From the NCBI GenBank assembly GCA_948146395.1, contig OX411543.1:64158034-64222033 (forward strand): a stretch of DNA of 64,000 nt, given 5' to 3'. The notes under the pieces were generated by a model. It did not search any database. It saw nothing but the letters and a program-made list of their open reading frames with translations, and had not been told where the DNA came from. Of this stretch, positions 39,501 to 43,835 are shown piece after piece; the first letter of the stretch is position 1; every line of letters starts with the position of its first letter. A program made the position numbers and the translations under genes. This stretch comes from Fragum whitleyi (taxonomy: Eukaryota; Mollusca; Bivalvia; Cardiida; Cardiidae).

Positions 39501-40585
39501 CAAACTTTTATTTTACCAAGTTCTATCCAGCTGAATATGATTAATCCAGACTTTTCAGTATCTATCCAATATATCAACCAAATTTAAATGGAATAATTCT
39601 TCAGTGACAATCAGTCTACAAAAATATTGTGATCATATGAAAAATAGGTCTTTTATTGGCGGAGGTCATTTGAAAATCATTTTCTCATAATCTAATTGAT
39701 AGATTTTAAACAAATTTCACTGGAATGATCTTTCATTGACCCTTTATGAGTCTTAAAGAAACTACTGTGATCTGATAAAAAATATGAATTTTATGGGTGG
39801 AGTTCATTTCTCTAAACGAAATCTAGTGGAAACTTTGTTGAAAATCATTTGAGCCTGTGTGTGACATTTCCAACAATTTGAAACGTTCGTAAGGTGCAAA
39901 CATTGAGTAGCATTGACAGCCACATACTGTAAATATAAAGTTACCTGATTGTCTACAGATACTTTGAGACCTTATCTATCTACTAAACGCATAGCGAAGA
40001 CTCTGGTCAGACTGTGCGGATGCACAGGCTGGTCAGAGTCTTTGCTTTGCGCATATTTGAAATTGTAGGAAATCTCACGCACAGGCTCATTTGTTCAGAA
40101 TCTGAGTGATATCAACCAAACATCACTTGAATGTTCTTCGAGCTATAAAACAATATTGAAATTGGGTGAAAAATATGTCTTTATGGGCAAAGGTCATTTC
40201 CCTATATGTTTTATAGATGAAAAATTCGAAAATCATTTTCTCAGAACCTAAATTTTGGATATCAAACAAATTTCACTGGCTTCCTTACGTGACCCTTTAT
40301 CAGACCACAAAATTTTTGTGATTGGATGAAAAGTAAGGTTTTAACAGTAGGAGGTAAATTTGCTATATTTCATTTGGCGTTGTAGATTTCTGTGATATCC
40401 CTGAGTTGATTCAACATCTACAGACAAACTACCAGTTCTGGAAGGGGGAAGAGGAAAACCCGACTACGAACTACGACCTTTCTTTACAAGGTCAAGGTCA
40501 GAGAAAAAACAGTGCTGATAACACAAACACTTCTAGTGACAATATCACAGACAGTCAGGAGAACAATTCCGGGGAAAAAACTTGA
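380..40585 (+). CDS. PDE8: PDE8-type high-affinity 3',5'-cAMP phosphodiesterase (3' part of gene, 14 exons)
   Basis: The enzyme hydrolyses cAMP to 5'-AMP in the cytosol. Exons 380-517, 1644-1732, 5875-5975, 13087-13166, 24380-24550, 30547-30610, 31853-31979, 32731-32929, 33529-33659, 34162-34248, 36072-36210, 38057-38230, 39314-39443 and 40386-40585 join in one frame of 609 residues plus TGA, all with AG/GT borders and matching phases. Residues 1-84 are the end of the PAS domain, 110-136 a linker with RRRES and the PDE8-typical [14 protein letters not shown], and about 226-565 the PDEase_I domain. Metal and catalytic residues are all present: H301 and H305 (HNSTH), H341 and D342 (HDVDHPG), D475 (CADVSNP), and the purine-clamping Q527. 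Spacing between these residues matches human PDE8A except for four extra residues between D342 and D475. Tyr497 occupies the position linked to IBMX insensitivity. The receiver-like N-terminus and start codon lie upstream of the window. The C-terminal tail is Asn/Ser-rich and lineage-specific. Confidence 0.95.
573..826. repeat. GAGCCTGT palindromic MITE, complete copy
   Basis: The ends are inverted (gagcctgtatgtgacatttc against gaaatgtcaggcacatgctc). An internal hairpin pairs gactctggtcagactgtg with its complement near 725-770. The best sister copy is 39847-40092. It starts 55 nt past the first PDE8 donor. Confidence 0.8.
827..1286. other. Intron 1 sequence, nothing recognised
   Basis: AT-rich intronic DNA between two MITEs. 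No coding or repeat signal was seen. Confidence 0.5.
1289..1630. mobile_element. pogo/Tigger-like MITE next to PDE8 exon 2
   Basis: The left end CAGTAAAACTTGCATTAAGC and the right end, whose complement is CGGTCAATCTTACTCAAGCC, form imperfect terminal inverted repeats flanked by TA on both sides (1287-1288, 1631-1632). The CAGTNNAAC start and TA duplication fit the pogo/Tigger group. A second copy, split by another element, spans 51876-53673. Confidence 0.65.
1644..1732 (+). CDS. PDE8: PDE8 exon: PAS domain, C-terminal half
   Basis: It lies between acceptor attacag and donor gtaagt, 89 nt, phase 0 to 2. It reads [20 protein letters not shown] then [10 protein letters not shown], matching the EWQG.YYAKKK...KIIPVIGQGG segment of PDE8. 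The exon is too short to stand out as an open reading frame. Its acceptor lies only 13 nt after the end of a pogo-like MITE. Confidence 0.92.
1733..2209. other. Intron 2 start, nothing recognised
   Basis: AT-rich intronic DNA with only a loose near-repeat of the palindromic families. No gene signal. Confidence 0.4.
2210..3278 (+). mobile_element. Degenerate HINE-like element, GCTCACC family
   Basis: It holds decayed 145-bp monomers (gtcaaaaactaggtcac... cttgtatgca) and ends with ctcaggtaag, the hairpin aggaccatcatggtcct at 3255-3271 and tcttgttt. The 5' terminus is not recognisable, so the left border is approximate. Confidence 0.6.
3696..3768. repeat. Near-perfect palindrome, TGGCTCAG family
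   Basis: Arms gttgtaactccctataaac and its complement meet at an ATAT centre, with outer arms tggctcagcgcaaaa. Related copies: 6431-6508, 21502-21577, 22168-22237, 46972-47046, and half a copy at 58335-58373. Confidence 0.8.
3904..3965. repeat. GATCAG palindrome family
   Basis: The inverted arms acaaagatcagattgca and tgctgatctttgtctat form a short hairpin repeat. Similar copies occur near 8375-8435, 11215-11290, 22483-22550, 23700-23766, 31732-31795, 32310-32345, 43778-43835 and 44412-44460. Confidence 0.7.
3995..4846 (+). mobile_element. HINE-like element, 5'-truncated, 145-bp monomers
   Basis: About five monomers of roughly 145 bp (ggccacattttttgcc... gtcaaaaactaggtcac) end with aggtgagcga, the hairpin agggccactatggccct at 4824-4840 and cttgtt. 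The same monomer type is found at 50640-51400. Confidence 0.75.
4855..5400. repeat. Dispersed repeat with (GTCT)n start
   Basis: Begins near a tatacccaa...ggggggtata inverted pair with a short gtctgtcggtctgtcagtc tract, followed by two diverged monomers that share tgatcagtatcaagc and ttttgacaaagttatgg-type text. It is probably an old tandem-array element of the same general class as the HINE-like copies. Confidence 0.4.
5568..5760 (+). repeat. GAGCCTGT MITE, 3'-truncated copy
   Basis: It shares gtgtgacatttccaacaatg and gactctggtcagactgtg with 573-826 but stops before the second half. It lies 115 nt upstream of PDE8 exon 3. Confidence 0.65.
5875..5975 (+). CDS. PDE8: PDE8 exon: end of PAS domain and start of linker
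   Basis: A T-rich tract ending tttcag precedes it and gtaagt follows, 101 nt, phase 2 to 1. It encodes [19 protein letters not shown] and then a charged linker [21 protein letters not shown] is the last PAS strand as in vertebrate PDE8 (KIRHYVSIIR); the rest is not conserved. Confidence 0.9.
6232..6660. mobile_element. Possible hAT-like MITE
   Basis: The ends AGTGTTGGGCA and TGCCCATCACT are inverted with one mismatch. AAGACC lies just outside both ends (6226-6231, 6661-6666), suggesting a target duplication. The inside includes a TGGCTCAG palindrome at 6431-6508. Assignment to hAT rests only on the short TIR. Confidence 0.4.
6661..7827. other. Intron 3 sequence with paired CRE motifs
   Basis: No gene was seen. 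It contains TGACGTCA twice near 7150 (listed separately) and a YY1-like ACATGGCGGC near 7585. It is otherwise AT-rich. Confidence 0.4.
7139..7168. promoter_or_regulatory. Two full CRE motifs 22 bp apart
   Basis: TGACGTCA occurs at 7139-7146 and 7161-7168, two helical turns apart, with a nearly symmetric AT-rich spacer. TGACGTCA is the full consensus for CREB/ATF dimers. It sits in PDE8 intron 3; whether it is active is unknown, and it could be the relic of a palindromic MITE. Confidence 0.45.
7828..8254. repeat. 430-bp MITE with CCTGAACAAAATT hairpin
   Basis: The inverted ends share GAAATTGACA (taacatcctgaaattgaca; the complement of the right end is taacagcaccgtgaaattga). A palindrome around aattgtgttcttcctgaaca lies at 8110-8165. 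CACTCA/CATTC-rich sub-terminal text is typical of the family. Copies: 43980-44412, 57955-58335, partial inverted 58612-58800. Confidence 0.65.
8708..8765. repeat. Near-perfect 58-bp palindrome
   Basis: The arms ctgaaaaatcttaatttttg...aatga pair over 27 bases with a 3-nt loop and one bulged A. Weaker symmetry extends to about 8676-8800, so it is probably a foldback MITE. Confidence 0.8.
9101..9442. repeat. Foldback element with arms over 80 bp
   Basis: The left arm (ggtaaagccagtctaaaatc ... gtgggtactcat) is matched by the right arm (atgagtacccacaaca ... gattttagactggctttact). A second, half-size relative lies at 11079-11180. Confidence 0.8.
9443..11078. other. Intron 3 sequence, little recognised
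   Basis: AT-rich DNA without gene evidence. The one notable motif is a TGACGTCA at 10817-10824. Confidence 0.4.
10817..10824. promoter_or_regulatory. Full CRE motif
   Basis: TGACGTCA in PDE8 intron 3, in a locally less AT-rich patch (10740-10860) with no obvious repeat around it. Confidence 0.35.
11390..11535. repeat. Old relative of the 221-bp piggyBac-type MITE
   Basis: It shares ggtccaaatcaaag..ttgcagac and ggtagaaaatatggtgag with the intact copies, but the ends are eroded. Confidence 0.4.
11573..12845 (+). mobile_element. HINE-like element, GCTCACC family, 145-bp monomers
   Basis: It starts agctcacctgagcac with a sub-terminal hairpin, then a GTC-rich tract and about five 145-bp monomers (ggccacaaatatggcccaat ... 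tgaaacttggtcagaatgtt). It ends ctcaggtgagcgatct plus a hairpin and cttgttt. The 3' hairpin is split by the insertion at 12479-12828. Confidence 0.8.
12479..12828 (+). mobile_element. TCAGG-ended TIR element inserted in a hairpin
   Basis: The ends TCAGGGGTGTGGAA and (complement of right end) TCAGGAATGTGGAA are inverted. The host's TCA is duplicated on both sides (12476-12478, 12829-12831). The core has an aagaaaatgctgtaatccag hairpin. Its relatives are 1-306 and a degenerate copy at 27852-28110. Confidence 0.8.
13087..13166 (+). CDS. PDE8: PDE8 exon: regulatory linker with PKA-type site
   Basis: Acceptor ttgcag, donor gtatgt, 80 nt, phase 1 to 0. It encodes [20 protein letters not shown] and then [21 protein letters not shown] is a signature of PDE8. 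The RRES at codons ending 13121 fits the PKA consensus R-R-x-S. Confidence 0.95.
13228..13448. mobile_element. piggyBac-type MITE, copy 1
   Basis: This 221-bp element sits between TTAA at 13224-13227 and 13449-13452. The TIRs CCCTTTCCTGTTT and (complement) CCCTTTGCTGTTT and the central hairpin aagaaattgcttgtcagaag identify it. It starts 62 nt after the donor of the PDE8 linker exon. Confidence 0.85.
13810..14000. repeat. Old dispersed repeat (tagctccaagg-type)
   Basis: It shares gatagctccaagg..aaggt..cac and a ctggagcatagctcctac segment with 18900-19120, and more weakly with 37758-38045. It is probably a decayed tandem-array element. Confidence 0.35.
13993..14021. repeat. GC-rich hairpin
   Basis: TAAGTCGC and GCGACTTA flank ttgcgctcgcgct, an unusually CpG-rich stem-loop for this AT-rich intron. 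Confidence 0.5.
14560..15100. promoter_or_regulatory. CpG-richer, promoter-like patch in PDE8 intron 4
   Basis: It contains gggcgcgg, ggcgtggcg, ggcggagcc (GC-box-like), cagccaatcg (CCAAT) and cacgtg (E-box) within about 200 bp, in an otherwise AT-rich intron. It could be an internal promoter for a PAS-less PDE8 isoform, but no alternative first exon with a compatible donor was found. Confidence 0.25.
15186..15205. repeat. Poly(A) tract
   Basis: A run of A followed by a short GA stretch. Simple repeat. Confidence 0.9.
15698..17239 (+). mobile_element. HINE-like element, GCTCACC family, 165-bp monomers
   Basis: The 5' end agctcacctgagcacaacg and a GTCGTCCGTC microsatellite (15746-15798) precede about six monomers of roughly 165 bp (ctttaaccttcttcttcttc ... 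ccaccaggtgcggagcacca). It ends ctcaggtgagcgaccc, the hairpin agggccaacggccct (17218-17232) and ctcttgttt. Same termini as 11573-12845 but an unrelated interior. Confidence 0.85.
17240..18485. other. Intron 4 sequence with eroded MITE remnants
   Basis: At 18230-18310 it has an aagaaattgctcaacatgag hairpin related to the piggyBac-type MITE core. The rest is unassigned. Confidence 0.35.
18486..18755. mobile_element. TIR element with about 30-bp inverted ends
   Basis: The left end aattgtgacccatcacacta and the right end (complement aaattgtgacctgtcacgct) match over about 30 bp with few mismatches. The interior is non-coding. No superfamily recognised. Confidence 0.65.
18900..19260. repeat. Old dispersed repeat (tagctccaagg-type)
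   Basis: Tandem-like diverged text (catatagctccaagattaag; gtagcttctacaattatgga) also seen at 13810-14000. No coding potential. Confidence 0.35.
19896..20104 (+). CDS. Orphan coding-quality exon of unknown family
   Basis: A strong pyrimidine tract and tattttatag precede an open stretch ending at TAG (20102-20104), 68 complete codons. The reading [12 protein letters not shown] ... [20 protein letters not shown] and then [20 protein letters not shown] looks like conserved protein rather than noise. It starts in phase 2, so it cannot follow the preceding PDE8 exon (phase 0) in frame. It may be a terminal exon of a nested gene or a retrocopied fragment. The family is not recognised. Confidence 0.35.
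20105..21501. other. Intron 4 sequence, nothing recognised
   Basis: AT-rich DNA, with a possible old tandem unit near 20700-20900 (catgtgtgccaaatttcaag). No gene signal. Confidence 0.4.
21502..21577. repeat. Palindrome, TGGCTCAG family
   Basis: Arms atggcttagcccaaaacagt and actgttttgcactgagccat meet at a tgcctatatgttgatagg centre. Confidence 0.8.
22168..22237. repeat. Palindrome, diverged TGGCTCAG family
   Basis: Arms ggttggtgcaaaatttgtgc and ttacaatgaatttgcgccaa around a gcctattgatag centre. Confidence 0.65.
22483..22550. repeat. GATCAG palindrome family
   Basis: gactaagattagtctgcac is paired with gtgcagtctgatcttagct. Confidence 0.7.
22795..22933. repeat. Foldback MITE, CCCTG/GTTCAGGATGAC family
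   Basis: The arms run inwards from ccctgtgttcaggatgacaa and ttgtcttcctgaacgcaggg, through ataccctgctttgcatgcaa to its complement. The related compact hairpin is at 33390-33454, with decayed copies near 47240-47365, 50440-50545 and 55880-55970. Confidence 0.75.
23262..23421. repeat. Foldback MITE with GGTARTG ends
   Basis: The ends ggtaatgaacccgttatagc and the complement of gttatggttccactacc are inverted, and an inner hairpin pairs gaggtttcctaatg with tcaggaaacctc. Confidence 0.6.
23891..23996. repeat. Small TIR MITE, copy 1
   Basis: A roughly 105-bp unit with inverted ends (tatagacctgcaatttcaag against the complement of gcggaactata). A close copy at 63711-63832 flanks the large TIR element. 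Confidence 0.65.
24380..24550 (+). CDS. PDE8: PDE8 exon: helical segment before catalytic domain
   Basis: Acceptor ttctag, donor gtaagc, 171 nt, phase 0 to 0. It encodes [17 protein letters not shown], then [18 protein letters not shown] and a tail ending LGGLVS. This closely matches the vertebrate VINIINAAQE...ALDRVLEILRTTELYSP...VGGLMS segment. The flanking introns are 11.2 and 6.0 kb. Confidence 0.95.
24551..25184. other. Intron 5 start, nothing recognised
   Basis: No repeat or coding signal beyond chance open frames. Confidence 0.4.
25185..25281. repeat. Foldback MITE with TGCAGRGAYCC arms
   Basis: The stem taacgcccaagtg-cttca-cacttgggcgtta sits inside outer arms tttgcagagatcctaaaa and tttttagggtccctgcaaa. 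A fragment resembling an arm occurs near 46310. Confidence 0.8.
25769..26527 (+). mobile_element. HINE-like element, AGTCTCACTGGCC family
   Basis: It starts agtctcactggccaaaggcc (a sub-terminal hairpin) with a short gtgtctgtctgtatg tract, then two or three diverged monomers (aacttggcagaaatgttcct), and ends gccctctaaggcctcttg. A diverged but architecturally matching copy. Confidence 0.6.
26528..27851. other. Intron 5 sequence, very AT-rich
   Basis: No gene. A short hairpin (ccagaattt/aaattctgg, about 27460-27505) is the only structure noted. Confidence 0.4.
27852..28110 (+). repeat. Degenerate TCAGG-ended TIR element
   Basis: tcacaggagtgtggaagtac and later gaagaagaggctggaaccca match the order of 12479-12828, but the right end is lost. 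It is followed by a degenerate GAGCCTGT MITE at 28128-28210. Confidence 0.5.
29138..29567 (+). mobile_element. Degenerate HINE-like element, GCTCACC family
   Basis: ggctcaagtgagcacaaagt at the left, decayed ccagaatgttcctaaggtga monomers, and aggccctcttgttt at the right. The hairpin has lost its left arm. Confidence 0.55.
29568..30546. other. Intron 5 end, nothing recognised
   Basis: AT-rich DNA up to the acceptor of the next PDE8 exon. No repeat or gene evidence. Confidence 0.4.
30547..30610 (+). CDS. PDE8: PDE8 exon: short variable linker
   Basis: Acceptor ttatag, donor gtagga, 64 nt, phase 0 to 1. It encodes [21 protein letters not shown] plus one base. It sits where vertebrate PDE8A has DGLRRLSGNEYVLSTKN (the Raf-1-binding stretch), but the residues are not conserved. 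The call rests on position, splice sites and phase, which fit the exons on both sides. Confidence 0.75.
30611..31423. other. Intron between PDE8 linker exon and candidate cassette
   Basis: Unique-looking AT-rich intron. No feature seen. Confidence 0.4.
31424..31585 (+). CDS. PDE8: Candidate PDE8 cassette exon
   Basis: It begins after cattttag, is followed by gtgtaa, and spans 162 nt (54 codons), phase 1 to 1. The exon before it ends in phase 1 and the exon after starts in phase 1, so it can be included or skipped without changing frame. It encodes a Lys-rich amphipathic stretch ([20 protein letters not shown] ... LLLEGLLG) in the variable linker just before the catalytic domain. No vertebrate counterpart is recalled. 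The acceptor has a weak pyrimidine tract, so it is called alternative rather than constitutive. Confidence 0.55.
31853..31979 (+). CDS. PDE8: PDE8 exon: entry to catalytic domain
   Basis: Acceptor ctttcag, donor gtatgt, 127 nt, phase 1 to 0 plus two bases. After a linker ([20 protein letters not shown]) it encodes [20 protein letters not shown], matching EYWDFDIFELEAATHNR of PDE8A. A piggyBac-type MITE begins 45 nt past the donor. Confidence 0.93.
32025..32245. mobile_element. piggyBac-type MITE, copy 2
   Basis: Exactly 221 bp between TTAA at 32021-32024 and 32246-32249, nearly identical to copies 1 and 3. It lies 45 nt past a PDE8 donor. Confidence 0.85.
32731..32929 (+). CDS. PDE8: PDE8 exon: catalytic domain with HNxxH motif
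   Basis: Acceptor atttcag, donor gtacga, 199 nt, phase 2 to 0. It encodes [20 protein letters not shown] ... [19 protein letters not shown]. His codons at 32861 and 32873 form the HNSTH motif; the first His is the proton donor in PDEs and the second is a metal ligand. Confidence 0.97.
33390..33454. repeat. Compact near-perfect hairpin
   Basis: Arms ccctgtgttcaagatgacaa and ttgtcatcctgaacacaggg pair around gtgcaacctgtttgcac. It is a short version of the 22795-22933 family. Confidence 0.8.
33529..33659 (+). CDS. PDE8: PDE8 exon: HD metal site
   Basis: Acceptor tttcag, donor gtaggt, 131 nt, phase 0 to 2. It encodes [30 protein letters not shown] and on to ELAVLYND. The His and Asp at 33580-33585 are the metal-binding HD pair shared by all class I PDEs. 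Confidence 0.97.
33688..33985. repeat. Degenerate two-hairpin element
   Basis: tggtttatcgagg..taatggtagattatcaat-type text and tgaagaaatagaataatctt and ttcattgag match the family at 45600-46030 in inverted orientation, occupying most of PDE8 intron 9. Confidence 0.55.
34162..34248 (+). CDS. PDE8: PDE8 exon: ESHHAA segment
   Basis: Acceptor atttcag, donor gtaagt, 87 nt, phase 2 to 2. It encodes [20 protein letters not shown] and then LNIFKNLDR, matching [15 protein letters not shown]...CNIFKNMER of PDE8A. Confidence 0.96.
34453..35992 (+). mobile_element. HINE-like element, AGTCCCC family, eight 160-bp monomers
   Basis: It starts agtcccctaccggcgaaagc (a sub-terminal hairpin), has a GTCC/GTCT microsatellite at 34493-34546, then about eight monomers of 160-162 bp (starts near 34705, 34866, 35026, 35186, 35347, 35507, 35669). 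It ends with the subterminal CCGGTAGGGGACT, a gtattgccatgcaatac hairpin and gcttgttt. It fills most of PDE8 intron 10. Confidence 0.88.
36072..36210 (+). CDS. PDE8: PDE8 exon: [10 protein letters not shown] helix
   Basis: Acceptor tttcag, donor gtgagt, 139 nt, phase 2 to 0. It encodes [20 protein letters not shown] then [15 protein letters not shown] and a polar end. The helix is nearly invariant in PDE8. The frame stays open past the donor, but that extension has no family match. Confidence 0.96.
36321..37029 (+). mobile_element. HINE-like element, GCTCACC family, 145-bp monomers
   Basis: It starts agctcacctgagcacatca, a GTCGT-rich tract, about three 145-bp monomers, then ctcaggtgagtgatct, the hairpin aggaccatcatggtcct (37006-37022) and ctcttgtat. 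It begins 110 nt past the donor of a PDE8 exon. Confidence 0.85.
37758..38045. repeat. Old (GTCT)n-type dispersed repeat before PDE8 exon 12
   Basis: ccatctgtctgtctgtcac and aaggtcaaggtcacagctca are typical of mollusc tandem-array elements. It ends about 12 nt before the exon acceptor. Confidence 0.4.
38057..38230 (+). CDS. PDE8: PDE8 exon: CADVSNP metal site and Tyr497
   Basis: Acceptor ttatag, donor gtaaat, 174 nt, phase 0 to 0. After a Ser/Thr-rich loop it encodes [20 protein letters not shown] and then [13 protein letters not shown]. The Asp codon at 38153 is a metal ligand. The Tyr codon at 38219 lies 30 residues before the conserved Gln, the spacing of Tyr748-Gln778 in human PDE8A. Confidence 0.96.
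38300..38509 (+). mobile_element. HINE-like 3' end, rest eroded
   Basis: Only the end is clear: the hairpin agtgacaatggcact (38488-38502) and ctcttgttt. The upstream text is unrecognised. Confidence 0.45.
39314..39443 (+). CDS. PDE8: PDE8 exon: purine-selective glutamine
   Basis: Acceptor atttcag, donor gtaagt, 130 nt, phase 0 to 1. It encodes [20 protein letters not shown] then [23 protein letters not shown]. The Gln codon at 39392-39394 is the invariant residue that binds the cAMP purine. Confidence 0.97.
39847..40092. repeat. GAGCCTGT palindromic MITE, complete copy
   Basis: catttgagcctgtgtgtgac at the left is inverted at the right as cacgcacaggctcatttg, with an inner hairpin gactctggtcagactgtg/ccaggctggtcagagtc. 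It lies in the last PDE8 intron. Confidence 0.85.
40386..40585 (+). CDS. PDE8: PDE8 last coding exon
   Basis: Acceptor ttgtag, phase 1, ending with TGA at 40583-40585. It encodes [20 protein letters not shown] (vertebrate FVDLPDLMQHLDNNFKYWKG), then an acidic and Asn/Ser-rich tail of about 45 residues ([20 protein letters not shown]) that is not shared with vertebrates and is probably disordered. Confidence 0.95.
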
Positions 40586-41264
40586 TGTGGGTGCCCTAAT
40601 TATGTAGGGTATATTCTACTGACATAGCGTCCTATACATGGTCACATGATAATGTAACTATGGTCATGTGATCTCTTTGTTGTCTAGATCTGTAGAGAAC
40701 GTATTTTGTTGGTATAAAAATAACAACAAAAACTGTGGAACCCCTCTGTTGCAGTTCTTCAAGCAGAGGTAAAGACTTTGTATCTATAAATTGCTTTATC
40801 TTTAGCAATTTGCCTTTTGAAAACAATACCAGATACTTTCAATCATGGTTTATGTGATGTAGCATTTCTTCAGATGACTGTACAAATACAAAAAAATGAA
40901 ATTAAAGCTGGAGCACCTGCCACTGGATTCCTGGTATTTCTCACACCAGTATTACTATTACATCCTTTCCTAGCCTCCAGCTTCTATCCCACATAGGTCT
41001 ATGATAATCAACCTATTAGTGGAAAGCAAGCAGTTGGGAAGGTTGAGTGCTGCCATCATGAATCAAACCCAGGACCTTTCAATAGGGAAGTTGGACTCCA
41101 ATAGTTCAATGATACCAGGAATGTAGCTGGTAATAGTAGATCTACAACCAGTGTAAATTGCTGGAAATTGCATCATATTCAATGTGCTGACAGCACTTTA
41201 ATGGCAACTGGCAATGCGAGTCCGGATTTATTTTGAAATGCATTTCTGTCAATAATCCTCTGAT
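40586..41264 (+). other. PDE8 3' untranslated region, end uncertain
   Basis: This is sequence after the stop. The nearest polyadenylation-like hexamer is ATTAAA at 40901-40906; an AATAAA occurs only at about 43487, inside a TIR element. The true end cannot be placed from sequence. A piggyBac-type MITE follows at 41265. Confidence 0.35.
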
Positions 41265-41268
41265 TTAA

Positions 41269-41489
41269 CACTTTCCTGTTTTACAAAATTTTGGACCTGT
41301 CCAAATTCAAAGGTTTTGCAGACGAAAATTTAAAGAGGATTTAATTTGAAAAATAACCATTCAGTAGGGTAAAAAATAGTGTGGAAAAAGAAGAAATTGC
41401 TTGTCAGAAGCAATTTCTTCTTTTTTCACTATGTTTTCCCAATCATAAAATTACAGGCACATAAAAAGGACGGATTAAACAGCAAAGGG
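41269..41489. mobile_element. piggyBac-type MITE, copy 3
   Basis: 221 bp between TTAA at 41265-41268 and 41490-41493. Same ends and central hairpin as copies 1 and 2. Confidence 0.85.
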
Positions 41490-41597
41490 TTAAAAGGAAG
41501 ATCAGATAGTATAGTCTACAATCAGGCTGCATGTATTTGTATTTTGGTTAACCTCCTGTCAAAGCTGGAATGTCTGGATCCTCAAGGATCAAGAAAC

Positions 41598-41710
41598 AAA
41601 TTGATCAGTCTCTTAATTTTTGGCATAATTAATCAGTCTCTTAATTTTTGGCACAATTGATCAGTCTCTTAATTTATGGCACAATTGATCAGTCTTAATT
41701 TTTGGCACTT
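41598..41710. repeat. 29-bp tandem repeat, about four units
   Basis: Units of aattgatcagtctcttaatt plus tttggcac; the last unit is slightly shorter. Confidence 0.9.
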
Positions 41711-41924
41711 TTACAAGTACAAGTTTATTTTATTGACAAATTACAACATGTGATAATTTAATTTCAGTTATGTCTATCAAGATTTGTGCATTCTAAGTGG
41801 CTAGAAAATTGATTTTATTTCTCGATGAAAACAATTCTAGTACAAACCTATTTTGAAAGCTTCATCACAAATTAGTCATATAAGAAATCTGTTTCATTTT
41901 TTTGAAATCATTACAACTTTTGCT

Positions 41925-42115
41925 TCGTGATACGAAATTATAAGATATGAAGAGATTATTTGTTGATTTTAGAGAGGTATGAAACTAAAAACCTAATTAC
42001 ACTGTGTGAATATGCGAAGCTTTGCATATTCATACAGTGTGATTGAGATTTTAGTTTCAATCCTCCATAAAATCCACACACAAATACCCTCTTTATTATT
42101 TCGTCTAAGTGACAT
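41925..42115. repeat. Foldback MITE
   Basis: The centre gaatatgcgaagctttgcat lies inside arms attacactgtgtgaatatgc and their complement. Weaker outer arms (ggtatgaaactaaaa / tttagtttcaatcc) extend beyond. Confidence 0.75.
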
Positions 42116-42195
42116 TTTTAATGCCAAAATACATTCATTACAGCATAACTATGTAAGAGATGGACTTAATGCTCCCCTGTCTTTAATAACTAGAA

Positions 42196-42450
42196 GACTT
42201 TTCCTATTTTGTTTTGTTTTTAAATTTAAGACAAGTCCAATTTAAAATATGTTGCAAACAAAATAGAAAATTGGTGAAATTAGTAAAGAAACCATCCTAT
42301 GCAGTAGTACATCTGGAAAAGACGGAAATTGCTTGTTACATCCTATGTGGTAGAAAATATTGTGGAAAAGACAGAAATTGCTTGCTACAAGCAATTTCTT
42401 CTTTTCCACATTATTTTCTCCAGTATAAAGTCCAAGGGACATAAATTTCT
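42196..42450. repeat. Old relative of the piggyBac-type MITE, with internal duplication
   Basis: ggaaaagacggaaattgctt appears twice before the hairpin gcttgctacaagcaatttct. The ends are not preserved. Confidence 0.5.
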
Positions 42451-42629
42451 TGGACTGCATTATATGGTACTATTTTCACAATTCCTAGATTATGCTCTGT
42501 GACAGTTACATGTTACAGTTTCTGCATTGTAATTATATGTATAGAATAGATTTGTTATATATGCCAGTAGAAGTATTTAAATCATGTGACAGTGCTTTTA
42601 ATGTCTCGGGGTACTGTGCGACTTTTTAT

Positions 42630-43514
42630 GGGGCCATATTCATCAACTAGTCTGATTTTGATATGGTGGTAAATGTATATTGGTATCATCTTCTATCTAT
42701 TCACTTGTGTCTGTATTTATTTAATGCTTTTCTTTGGTTTATCAAGGAATAATGGTAGATTATCATTTTGATAAACTCACTGCCTATCCAGTGAAATTAT
42801 CAAAAACTTATTCCCCACTTTTGTTTATTTCACCTGTTCTGATGTCTTTGAAGTGGAGGCAAATAAATGAAGTCACTACGAACGTTGTATAGCAATCACA
42901 TGCAAAATGACATGCATTAAGAAATTTGTCTTGAAATGTTCACATTTTGTTTCATTTAGCATTAAGGAAATAGAATATTGGTTTGGTTCTTTAGCAAGGT
43001 CTATATTGATATTTCATTTCTTGAACAACAAAAGCTATATTTTCACCTTTGTGAAAATATAGCTTTTGTTGTTCACTCAATGAAATAACATCTTTCTTAC
43101 ACTGAAACAAATAATAACCCTCTCTATTTACCCTCATCATGAGGAGGCAACTCTACATTCATGGACTTTTTGGATGAAATTTTCACATGTTCCTAAATCG
43201 CCTGGCACTTCTTTTACTGAAATTCTTCAAAAACAATGATTTTTTCCCTAAAACTCTATAAAGATAAAAATTGTTTATCTGCCAGTTGTAAAATAATAGA
43301 CAGCCTGCCATAAGTTAACTGTTTATTGCTGTTTGTTGCTAGCACATAGTATTGCCATGTTTTTATCCAGAAAAATGTATGATGGTACAAATGTATATGA
43401 ATGTAATGATTGATATTTTGTACAGAAAAAACATAGCCCACCTTCTCAGCTCTTTTTGAGGAAAAATTCTTTCTCAAAATATTGGAAATAAAACTAGTTG
43501 ATGAATATGGGCCC
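42630..43514. mobile_element. 885-bp TIR element with GGGSCCATATTCATC ends
   Basis: ggggccatattcatcaacta at the left and the complement of tagttgatgaatatgggccc at the right match over about 22 bp. A two-hairpin element (42717-43110) is nested inside. No transposase frame. Confidence 0.75.
42717..43110 (-). repeat. Two-hairpin element, diverged copy
   Basis: taatgcttttctttggttta starts the inverted version of the element at 45600-46030. The hairpin agctatattttcacctttgt/ gtgaaaatatagct is near 43030-43060. Confidence 0.65.
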
Positions 43515-43777
43515 TGACTTTATATGCTGCTGCCATTAAATAGATATTGGGCATTGATTCCCCAGTTTCCCTGTCAGAATTGCATTATGCCCCTTGTAAG
43601 AACACATGTACAAATTGTTTGAAATGTACAATCTGTTTGCCAGTCTGTATTTTCAATTTTGTTGTGATAACACCACTGAGAAGTTGAAAATGTTCATTAC
43701 ATTGAGTTACCATTTCTATCAAGCCTTCCCATGCTGTACATGGCATAGGCCTTGTATACACAAGGCTTCTATTGACA

Positions 43778-43835
43778 GTTTAGACTAAGATCAGCCTGCA
43801 CAGATGTGCAATCTGATCTGAGTCTACACACTGCT
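43778..43835. repeat. GATCAG palindrome family
   Basis: gactaagatcagcctgcac is paired with gtgcaatctgatctgagtc. Confidence 0.7.
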
